In this document: one piece after another, positions 25,012-35,434 of the stretch | How the letters are laid out: each line of letters begins with the position of its first letter | How positions within the stretch are numbered: position 1 is the first letter of the stretch | From: Rotaria sordida | Lineage: Eukaryota > Rotifera > Eurotatoria > Philodinida > Philodinidae | Direction of reading: 5' to 3' | Assembly: GCA_905250125.1 (NCBI GenBank) | Contig: CAJNOL010000067.1 | Span: 186,001-250,000, forward strand | DNA length: 64,000 nucleotides | Program-made: the position numbers and the translations under genes | The notes under the pieces: generated by a model | What the model was told of the DNA's origin: nothing | The model's database searches: none | The model's input: the letters and a program-made list of their open reading frames with translations, nothing else

Positions 25012-28000
25012 TCAAGTCTTTGGAATTAGTTCATGAATAGTCGTATTAGGATTTGAAAATCGTACAAGTGTTCCAGAAGTATTTGAACCAAGTCGAAATA
25101 TATGAGGTACCTATTTGAAAAAACACAGTAGAACAAGTTATCAAATAAAAATAAAAACAAGCAGTTTATGAAAAATAAAATTATATACTTGAAAAAGTAA
25201 AGTTAATGATCCAATTATTGTTACTGTTAAAAAGATAATAAATTGAAGACGATCAATAACAGTTGCAATAAATTTCCATTCATCACGTATAGATTCAATT
25301 AATGATTCATGTGCACAATGTGCAGCTATATAACGAATATTATCAAGAGCTTGTTTTAATTCTCGTCGCATTTCTTGAATTTGTATTCGATGATAATGAT
25401 AATTAGAATCTCGATTAGAATGAATTGGGATAAGACGTTTTCCTTCGTCAAGAAGAAATTTTTGTTTTTCTTTTTGATAATGATGATGATGATGATGATG
25501 TTTTGAATGTGAAATTGGTGGTATAAGAATTGTTGATGTTCGACGTTTATCATTAACATAAGCAAGAAAGGAAGTATTTGATTCACGATGTATTTGACGA
25601 TCCTTTATAAAATAAATTAACTTAAATAGAATTATGTTGAATAATTCAATATTTTTGAAAGACAAAATCATTGATTCTTATTGTTTGTGTAAGAATTTTA
25701 TACTATAGCATGATTTTTCTTTATTATTACTCGCAACTTATTAAAAAATTTATGTAGACAACCTGTCACTACGATTTATGAAATATGTAAACAATCAAGC
25801 CTATTTCGTCTGTTGAAATTTATTCAGAGAAACTAAAAAAAAAGATAATTGATTTGCCTGTTTCAAGTTCTTTAAATGAAAACATCATTTTTTAATATTG
25901 TGAACTTGAGATTTTATCCCAATAGCATTTAAATATTTATTTAATCTGTTTTTTCTGATCTTCTTTGAAATCTATGTGGATAATAACTTTGTTAGAGTGA
26001 AAAGATAAGTTTAAAAAAATAAAATTGTCGAATTACACAGAATTCTATAATTATCTTTTCTTATATGCATTTGTTTACTTTTTGTTTTGTTCATTTTTTA
26101 AAATGGACTTGCACCAGAAGAAATTTGTTAACTTTCAAAAATAAGGCTTCCTTATATTCATTTAATTCTTGCAGAAAAGTCTTTGCTCACTAGGAATGCA
26201 ATGACCTTGAATAGAGCATTACAAAAGTCGTGACCGAAACGCATAGACTAATAGTGAAGATAGATAACGCATGATAAAACTTAAGTGATCATAGATTTCA
26301 TTTTGAATTTTTTCGGATAACAGAAGACCGATGCATCGATGAACACTGCACTGCTATAATTTCATCTCTGTTGCTCATTCATCAAGGTCTTATTAATTGT
26401 TTATATTCAAACAGAGATATGATAGTGTCGATTTATTGATCATTGACGTTCGAATTCATAGGCAGAAAGATTTGAATGGTAGTCCAAAACTTTTTTACTT
26501 TAAAAAAAAATACTCTTTTCAAAACTTTACGATACTGATTAACACTAAAAGTACAAAAAACGAAATACGTTAATAGTGTCAGCACTTCAGCGTTTCACCG
26601 CCAAACCGGATCATTAGTGACGGTGAACTTCTATATTCGTATCATCAATATTAGAATGAACATCAATTTCAACAAAGCAATGTTTCGACGAATCTTATCG
26701 CATTTCTATAATATACTTAAATCATTTGTATTTCTCTCATGATCATATAGTCTTTTAAAATTTTCTTCGTTAAAAGATTACCTTATCTGCATGGTTTGGT
26801 TTTGTTCTTTGCTTTTTATTAATTGTTTCATTTATTGTATGCAAAGGATTTTCGAGAATAACTGATTGATCAATATTATTAACAGCTAATGAAAGTTCAT
26901 AATCTTCACGTCTTTCTCGAAGTATTGGTGATTCCAGCCATAATAAACGTGGAAGTATATGCAAAAAAATACGTCGTAACCACAAAGGCATTGAATGTGT
27001 CATTGGTGTACGATAATAAAAATTTGTTATAATTACTGTATTCACTTAAAAAAATAAAATAAAAAAACACAAATATGAACGAAAACAAAAACAAAACTTT
27101 TTCTTAATTTGTTTTTTTTTCTTCTTACCAATAACAAGAACATTAAGTGTAAATGTAAAAAGTAAATATTTGGCTATTAATGGAACAACAGCTGATGTTG
27201 GTGGTAAAATTTTTGTAACAAGAAGTTGAAAAAGATTTAATGCTAAGAGTATTGACATACATAATGTCATTTTTTCACCAGCTGCTGTAGGTAAACAAAA
27301 TACAATACATATAAGAATACCCATTAAACCTGTTGGAACAATTAAATTTACTGTATAATATAATGTTTTACGACTCATTTTAATTAAGAAAACTATTTCA
27401 ATATAATCAGGTGCTAAACTTGAAGCATTTGAACGATAATGAACAAATTTACTTGGAATCTATATAATTGAAAAAAAAACACAGATTCTATGTTTCTATT
27501 TTGAATACTTGAAAAAAAAATTCTTCATACACTAATAACATCCCATGTACCACTTTCAAGATAATCATCTTTATATGTTTCATCACTAGTTACACTGATT
27601 GCTTGTTGTGGTAATAATGTATTTATTTCAACTGTTTTTTCTTGTTCTTCGGGATAATTTGCAAATGTTACTTCTCGAGCATTATATGTCCATGATGCAA
27701 AACGCATTTCACATTCTTGGGTATCAAATGGAAAAAATTTTACATCAATACGACATGAAGATTTATAGATAGCTGGTGGAACCCATTGAACTTCACCTGT
27801 ATGTACAAGAACTACTTTTGATTTAAATGGTACTTCATAATTTCCATCTATTGATTAAAATTATAAAAAATAAAATAAAATTTTATATATAAATAGAGTG
27901 ACTTCATACCTGCATTATTAAATAAAACAACATCCTAAAGATAAAGAAAAGAAAACTGTATCTTTTGTTTTTCAATAGTAATAAAAAAAAAATTTCTCTA

Positions 28001-28892
28001 AGCATAGAGCTTGCTTTTAATTTTCTAAATTGATTATAGATATGTACATTATAAGAGAAAAAAAACGACTAAACACAGTTGGAATAGTTTTTTTTTATGA
28101 GAAATTTATGTTATATGGAAAAAAATCAATCGATTAGTCAAAATTATCAATGATTTGGTTCATTTGATATTTTCTTATGTTAGATATTATTATTATAGTC
28201 TAATATTTCTATTTATTGTAATTATATAGTATTCCTTATATTTTTCATGATTAATATAAATTTTATATCTGTCGATTTGCCATTTTACCACTAATTAGTT
28301 TCAATTCTAGACGAAATTCGACTTTCATTTTATGATAATTAATTTTTATTAGATAGAAAAATAGTTTGTGACAATGAGACAGATAAATAACTTACTGGTG
28401 TCCAAACATTTGTAAAAGGAACACTAATTTGACGAATATCTCCTAAAAACATTTTTAAACATAATCATTCAAACAAAAGAATTTTCTAACCATATCGATC
28501 AGGATTCCATCGTAATTGTGAATCATACCTAAAATAATAATTCTACTATTGTCATACATTTTCTAATTTTAAACATACCATTTCATATGTAACCATGTAT
28601 TTGTTTTCATAATTTGTTCTTTTTCATAGACCTATAGAACAATATTTCAATGTACATCAATATTTTTATTTTTAAACATATTTACATGAATTAATTGTAC
28701 TAATAAAAGACCAAATGATACAACAACAGTTTCATTTGAATATTGAGTTGGTCGTACAAGTGGATTATAACCTTGTTCAGAAAATAAATAATGTATAAGA
28801 CGATTTTCATCTTCAGATGTTTGAACGTAAGGAAAAAAATAATTACTACCACCCAAAATGATGATAATCATAAGTATAAATATAATCGACAT
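25012..28892 (-). CDS. Nicotinic-acetylcholine-receptor-like Cys-loop channel subunit, non-alpha type
   Basis: Ten exons: 28892-28686, 28631-28579, 28528-28491, 28442-28396, 27934-27910, 27847-27531, 27459-27129, 27044-26782, 25602-25189 and 25110-25012; 597 aa. A signal peptide starts the protein. Family landmarks are QLIHVYEKEQIMKTNTWLHM, VWTPDVVLFNNADG and the Cys loop C155-x13-C169 (CRIDVKFFPFDTQEC). M1 lies at about 262-284, M2 at 291-312 (GEKMTLCMSILLALNLFQLL), M3 at 318-340 and M4 at about 546-565. The long M3-M4 loop contains seven consecutive His. The intracellular Glu at -1' and the 9' Leu are kept, which fits a cation pore. Loop C has no adjacent Cys pair, so this is not an alpha subunit and probably works in a heteromer. 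The extracellular end of M2 has Lys312 where nicotinic subunits usually have an acidic residue. Confidence 0.93.
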
Positions 28893-29687
28893 GAATTTAA
28901 ATAACTATTATAATACTGTTGGTATATTAATTGAATTTGTCATTCGTAGCAGAATGACTAAAAAGAATTAGATGACGATGTGTATCAGCTGTCGTTATGA
29001 CCGTCACAAAAATCTGTCGTTTACAACAAGTAAAAGCCTACATTCAAGCAATGAAAGAAAATTTTTTCTGGATTTCATAGGATTGTTATTATAATAGTTA
29101 GCTTCATTATACTATACATTCGTCTTGTTAGCCATTATTGTTTGAAGACGTAAACCCATAGTTATCAGTCTGTGTTCATGAGTAGATGATCATTTTTTTT
29201 CTCGTTCGAAGAAGAAAAAGAAGAAAAAAAACGATGATGACAAGAAAAAAAGCACGTCAAATAATAAAATCTTGTGTCTCGTTGCCTTATTCGTCTATAA
29301 TGATCAAGATCGATCTAAGAGACATAATAAAGAAATGTAGAAAAAAAAAACGTTCTATTCAGAAATGCAAACAAGAACTCTTTGCAAAATACATAGACAA
29401 TCAGATAATCGAACGCAAAGAGAGGAAAGAAAGATTAGCAACGGGACATCTTCATATTTACGAGCAAGGCAACCGATAAGTAATCAATTGAACCAAGTGG
29501 TTCCAATCGATGAGAGACTATTGGTATATAGTTAATAAGATTAGTTTAAAGTTTATTTTTATTCGCTTTCTAATTTACACGCTTGATCATTTATCTTCAA
29601 CGAAATACGGTTTTCTAAAAATATAAAACCAAAAAAAAAACATGATTCGCAATTTTCTTTGTATTATTCTATGTAAATTAGTAATAA
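28893..29687. other. Upstream region of the receptor gene, no gene seen
   Basis: A Lys/Arg-rich open frame on the + strand (29186-29479) is A-rich low complexity and is not accepted as a gene. Confidence 0.55.
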
Positions 29688-29996
29688 TTATTTTTTACAA
29701 TAACAAACAGGTCCCCAATAATCATTTATACATAAACATCTTGTTTTCCTACAACAATCATGTGGTTGACAATGTGATGCACATCGAGGAGATCTTTTCA
29801 ATATAACTTTTTTTTTGTTATTCATAGATTCATATAGTTTATTTTGCTTTTTTTGATTGATTATTAGAGTTTGAATAATATTCTGTTTATGATTACGTAA
29901 AAATTGAGATTCAATCATAGAATCATTCAATAATTTGTTATCTATATAATTAGGCATAATTACCAATATAATAAACAATATAATAATTATATTCAT
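29688..29996 (-). CDS. Secreted cysteine-rich peptide precursor, knottin (agouti/agatoxin-like spacing)
   Basis: A single exon of 102 aa. Residues 1-18 are a strong signal peptide (MNIIIILFIILVIMP). A Lys/Asn/Gln-rich spacer without cysteine follows, ending in a dibasic site (Lys67-Arg68) of the kind cut by proprotein convertases. The remaining 34 residues hold all eight cysteines of the protein: 72, 76, 81, 82, 87, 89, 98 and 100, that is C-x3-C-x4-CC-x4-C-x-C-x8-C-x-C. A CC followed by two CxC pairs is the spacing of inhibitor-cystine-knot peptides such as agouti-related peptides and agatoxin-like neuropeptides. A hormone, defence or venom-like role cannot be chosen from sequence. There is no amidation signal; the protein ends in Lys-Lys. 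It lies alone, in the same orientation as both neighbours. Confidence 0.8.
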   Translation of the reverse strand: MNIIIILFIILVIMPNYIDNKLLNDSMIESQFLRNHKQNIIQTLIINQKKQNKLYESMNNKKKVILKRSPRCASHCQPHDCCRKTRCLCINDYWGPVCYCKK

Positions 29997-30276
29997 TTGT
30001 GTGTGTGTGTACTTTTTTTCTTCTTACTTATAATAAAAAATCTAGTTTTCGTTGCTATGTATATTTCAAAAAAACAAAAAGAATTTTATTATATTTCATA
30101 TTTATTCCTTTAGTGATCATTAGTATAAAATAAAAAAGTATTTGAAAAATAATGATAAAATTCAGAAGCATTTATATTCTACTAGAATAGTGAATGTATA
30201 GATTTAAAGTAGAGAAAGAAAAGAGTGTCAGTACATTTTATTTTTGCTGAATAATGAACCAAAGCAAAAAACGAAG

Positions 30277-31235
30277 TTAATCAACGAACAATGTCGGTTC
30301 ATGGGGTTTGTTTAAACGTTGTTCTTGACGTTGCAGAATATCATATTGTGGAAATGGAGTATGCAAAGGTGAAATAATCGAGTTTTTACGAGCAACAAAT
30401 GGTTGTGTATAATAATCATTTTCTTTTCCATCATCGTTATCATTAGTTGGTTCAATTGTTAGATAAGGTTGATAATCATAACAACCAGGAAGATGACCAT
30501 ATTCCGAAATAAGTTTTTTTCTAATAGCGTCAGTATCATAGTTATCCATTTTAATTACAAATTCACCAACACCTGGATTTTTTGTAATCCATGTTAGCTC
30601 TGGAATCGGCGGTATTTTTCCATTTTTCACTTTTTGACAATGTGGACAATACTGACAGATACCAGTGTGTTGAAGTGATGTGACAGAAATTTTTCCATCT
30701 AAATTTCTACTTAATTTAGATACAGAACGCGAATCCTTTCGATGTATATCATTTGCCTGTGGAGAATCCGTATGTAAAGACTGTGTTCTTGAATGTAATT
30801 TTGTTCCATTAATCGGATTGTCCGTAGGTGATGATGATGATGATGACGATGAGTGATGATCCCTATTTCCAATAGTATTATTATTCAGTTCATCATCTAA
30901 AATATAGATAAATATTTATAATTTTAATGAAGTTTTCATTCAAGCTGATTTTAAATACTTGGAGTAGGATTTTCATGTCGTTCAAGTTCATCTGAATTGT
31001 TTGTTTGGTTCGATAGGCGCCTATGTTCGAATGATTCTTGATCATGCTCCGATCGTTTATGCGTCGAAGGTTGTCGATTCTGATTTGAGCTTGAACGGGG
31101 CGAAGCATTAATCGATCGTGGTAGACGCTCTGATACCGATCGCTTTCGACTTTCTGACGTTGATTTAGCCGACAACGTTGGCGATTTTTGTGGAGAAGCT
31201 TGTTGATTTCGTTTTGTACTTGCACCACAACCCAT
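30277..31235 (-). CDS. Probably N-myristoylated, Ser-rich protein of unknown family
   Basis: Two exons, 31235-30959 and 30896-30277, phases closing to 298 aa. The protein begins MGCGAS; Gly2 with Ser6 fits an N-myristoylation site and Cys3 could be palmitoylated, so membrane anchoring is likely. Residues up to about 150 are Ser/Arg/Asn-rich and disordered, with a run of seven Ser and basic patches. The C-terminal half looks folded and contains a C-x2-C-x2-C cluster (CQYCPHC), then IPPIPELTWITKNPGVGEF and a Tyr-rich segment GHLPGCYDYQPYLTIEP. I do not recognise this domain. The only intron is 62 bp with clear borders. Confidence 0.78.
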
Positions 31236-34200
31236 TTTCTATTTTTCAAGTTTAATCGACGAACGAATTGATAATATTTCAATAAATGCGACTGTCAAAA
31301 GTAACCCCAACGTATATCGATGTTTGATCAATAAGATAAGAATTGAGTTATAGAGAAAAAAATCTTAATAGACACAAGTTCGTAAGGGTAATAAAAGAGG
31401 CAAACAGTATTATATATCATAGTTTGAGTGTCTTGAGTGTGTCAAACTCCTTTTGTTTTTCATATAAACCAAATCATAAAGCATAATTCAACTAGATTAT
31501 AACCGATTTTTGATTATTCATATAATTTTTTTTTTCACCTATAAAATAGTGATAAGATACATTTTTCGAATGCAAGCCATCATTAAAAAGTAAATGCGTT
31601 TGAGACTTATTTTACGATAGATTCTTTATAATACCTTGATCAATTAATCTCTTACGAAGATTTAACTAAATCAATGTTTGATTTTAATCTGATAACAAAA
31701 AAAAAAGAATTATTACTTAGAAAATTCATTGATTTGTCTAATAAAATCTATCACAATTTAAAAGTTTAGAATCATCATTTTCGAGACAAAATAATTAAGC
31801 TTGATAAAAGTCTTTTCCTCTTTTTTTACCAATGAAAATATATAATTGTTAAATTTATCAAATATTTTTGATTTTTTTCATATTGATAGAAACTAATTGT
31901 AAAAAACCCTAGAACAAAGCATTTTCTATATTATTCTATTTAGAAACAACCGTTTATAAACAATATCAAATTTAATTTTATTCATAGACAGAAATAATAT
32001 TTATATTTAACAATTGGAAGTATTTATAACAGAAAAAAATCTTTTTCTCCTTTTTTTTATCAAACTTCTTACTCATTTCAAATACTTCTCTATTTCTTTA
32101 ATCTTCATCTACTTATTTTATATTCCAATATTTGTTGGAGTACTGCTATAAAACATTTTGTCCACATACAAGATTAATCGTATGCTATTCAAAACTGTAG
32201 TGTTCTATAGAAAAGAAAAAAAAACGATAACTTCACCAAGTGTTTGATAGTTTCTCGTTCTTTTAATGTATTTGATTGTCCAGAATTCATGATGTTGATT
32301 CTAATAACAAATCATCTTTGTATATTGCTTGTAAAAGAAATACTAATCAATTCGAATCTACATCGATTTTATATAATAAAAACAATTGATACAACTTTGA
32401 ATTACTTAATTACATTTTATCATATAATAGGTGACAGTCTAGAGATTGAATTCAATAAAAAAAAAATGAACTTGTTCGCACAACCTCTTTAGAGCTGAAA
32501 TGTGGAACTCACATGTCTTATTTAGCTTCATTATACTAATAAAAAATATGCAAAGTGTAAAATCCCTAAAAGACTATAGTTCTTTTGCAATGACAATCTA
32601 TTGTCAGCAAATGTTGTCTTTTTTATTTCTACATTTCGAACAGATATGTTTTTTTTTTGACTGGTGGTCTTTTTGCTTTATTTGTCTTGTTACTATTCGC
32701 ATGATATTTATTGTCTTTTTTATGGTATTTTCATAATTTACTATCATTCTAATCACTGATGTAATGAATAAATAAGCTTGTTATGTCTACGAAAGACTTT
32801 AACGATCTATTATGTATCTTGGTAAACTCAAAAAGATTGAAATTAATCATTTCAGAAAGCTAGAATTTGATCAGTTCATGTTGTTCTGTTAGTCATATGA
32901 CAGTTGTGAGAAATCAAAGTAAAATCATTGATATCTCTTATATAATCGTTTCTCTGCGCAAAAATTCGAAACTACATCATTTGGAATATTGTAAAACATT
33001 TGCAAGCCATTTTAATTTCAATTATGATTCTGAAATGTTCTAGAACCTCCTAAGTCTTGTTATTAATGTCGTTAAGTGTCTTTAATCCCGGCTGTGAAGG
33101 CCTGTAATGAGAAGAGTGGATGACCTTTAACCCTGTTTACTAGGGTCTGAGGAAGGAGGAAGGTAAAGCCCATTAGATCAAAAAATTCCAGATCATGACT
33201 TGATCAACTGAGCGCTTTTGAGACCCAGATCAAGTTGATCAAACGTGTTCAGATCCACTTGAATTATATTATGATACTTGCAACGAAATTTTCTGATCAG
33301 AATAGAATAGCTGCTTCGAAGATAGTAAATACTTTTTTGCCGATTTTTTGTACTCGATGACTCGTGCACCCTACATATTTCTCACCCAAGCCGTCTGAGA
33401 TAAGTATAGAGTGGAGTCCATCGTGTTCCAAGTTTTCAGATCACAAACCGACTGAGTCCAACCCAACTGACTCTAATGGGAGAGCTGCAAAAACTTCAAT
33501 TTAAACTTCTATTCGCTATTATTTTCTTCGAAAATATACGTGAGTTCCGCAAAACACTTCTAACAGAAGTGTATAAGCAGAATATGAAATCTTGAAAGAT
33601 TTGGCTGTTATTATTCGACGTCATGAATATTTGTGTATATTTCGCAAACAAAAATTCCAATTCGACAGTTTGAAGACTTCATACTAAAATATTCATTTAA
33701 TTCAATTGATTATTGTCCTTTTGTTTTTGCCTAAAAAAAACGCATCATCTTTCTAGATTTTGTCTTATATATAGAACAGAAATGTTATAGAAATTTATTT
33801 CCACTTTACGATCATTGTATCCAATTATCGAATCATTATCTTGAATAAATGTACAATTCTAAACCAACCAACATTATTCTTTTATGCACTTGAATGAAAA
33901 CTTTGCTAATTATCATTGAAAATAAAAATATCCTTGTCAAAAAAAAACAAAGAAAAGAACTTGCACACAACTGTCATTTATTCTCACAAATAATTTTGAA
34001 TTCATGAAATGAATTCATTGATTTCAATCCATACATTCTAATTGTCATCTTCTCTTTCTTCATATGTATATTTATACGTCCAAGATTGAGATCAACAACA
34101 TACAAAACACCGCATGATAGATGGATAGATTCATTGAATATTCTGATAAACAAACAAAAATAAATATCATGAATTTCTATCAGAAAGATCTTCATATAAA

Positions 34201-34393
34201 TATTAAAAGTCAAACAATGAAATTATCTTTTAACTAATCATTTATATCCCATGTATCTATACATACATTATAACTCAGATATATATTTGACAAAACAAGA
34301 AGAACAACAATGGTAATAAAAAAACAAAAGCAAAGAATCACTGTTACAAAGGAACAAAACAGTTAAACAAAAAACAAGAAAAAGCAAAGTATT
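31236..34393. other. Intergenic 3.2 kb, partly less AT-rich, no gene seen
   Basis: This region separates two genes on the same strand. Most of it is AT-rich. 33040-33490 is distinctly richer in G and C, has repeated GATCA words and a small AACCCTGTTTACTAGGGT hairpin, and may be a mobile-element remnant. No coding frame of credible quality was found. Confidence 0.55.
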
Positions 34394-35434
34394 TCAAGTT
34401 CGTCTCATATAAAAAGCGCCGAGTGTGAGCACACCTATAAGAAAACAAAAGATGAATATATCATGCTGTTCACATATAATTAGTTTTTATTCTTTCAAAC
34501 CGGATAAAGTACATATATACATTATGCTCGTTATCACATTAGCCTAGTAGGTGGGAAGAATGAAGATTCATGCATCTTGATTGTTTAATAGATTGTCCCT
34601 ATTACTTGTATGTTAGAGCAAAAGCTATTATCCTCTCAATATATATCACATCTGTCTATTGGACTCAGTTCTTCTCCTCCCAAAGGCATAATGTTGTCAC
34701 GCATACGTGCCTTTTGCTACTAATCTGTTATTCTAACACATATCTAATCACCTGTCGTATGTGACACGCCTTTTCTAAGGATTCTATTCGATTAATGTAT
34801 ATAGAATAATAAGAATATTTTTTTTTTAATATTGTTATCAAAGGTCAAATACTAACCGATAGTTCCAAGTATACCAGCATAACGACCAATTGAATTTCGT
34901 CGTTGTAGTGCTTTATCATAAAATTTTAAACAGCCAGCCTTTTCAAAGAAAAAACAAAAGTTTGATATATTTCTTTTTTGACAAAGAAAATTCTTTTACC
35001 CAATAATTTTGACTTTGAAGCCATGTTTGAAGATTAGAATCAATAAAATCTGTTGTCCAATCAATAATAGTTGATTTAATTAAATTTGGTGATAAATTAT
35101 TATTGTTTAATTGTTGTATAATATGTTCAGCTAACACAGCTGAATATGCTATAAATGTTATAATACGTCCCCACGTTATAACACCATCACTAAATAATTC
35201 GTTTGCTATTTCATTATGAATAATTCGTATATTATCTAATGTTTGTAAATCAATTGCTGATGACAAACGATAATTAAATGTTGGTTGTTGAGAACGATAA
35301 GTTGCTTCACAATCACTAGCTATTTTACGTACAATTAAAAATAAACGATCTGTTGTTATTTTATTACTTAAACGCCAATCGAAATAATCAGTTACAATTG
35401 AACGAGTTGTTGTTGGACTATCATTAGCACCCAT
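34394..35434 (-). CDS. BCL-2 family protein, pro-survival-like, tail-anchored
   Basis: Three exons: 35434-35000, 34938-34857 and 34434-34394; phases close to 185 aa. Residues 11-25 (RSIVTDYFDWRLSNK) resemble a BH4 helix. Residues 57-75 are the likely BH3 region. BH1 is clear at about 79-98 (ELFSDGVITWGRIITFIAYS) with the family WGR, and BH2 spans about 136-152 (TWLQSQNYWAGCLKFY). The end (about 164-181, RYAGILGTIGVLTLGAFYMR) is a short hydrophobic segment with basic residues after it, a tail anchor for mitochondria or ER. BH4 together with BH1 and BH2 favours a BCL-2/BCL-xL type regulator of apoptosis over a BAX/BAK type, but this is not certain from sequence. The last exon encodes only the second half of the anchor. 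Confidence 0.88.

Noticed and set aside
29186..29479. Lys/Arg-rich 97-aa frame on the + strand
   Set aside because: It is explained by A-rich low-complexity DNA, with no motif and no supporting splice sites.
30893..31282. Minus-strand 129-aa frame overlapping the MGCGAS exon
   Set aside because: It is an out-of-frame shadow of the first exon of the myristoylation-type protein.
33974..34213. Minus-strand 79-aa frame downstream of the BCL-2 gene
   Set aside because: The BCL-2 gene already ends in phase at 34394. This frame has no recognisable domain or acceptor, so it is probably chance.
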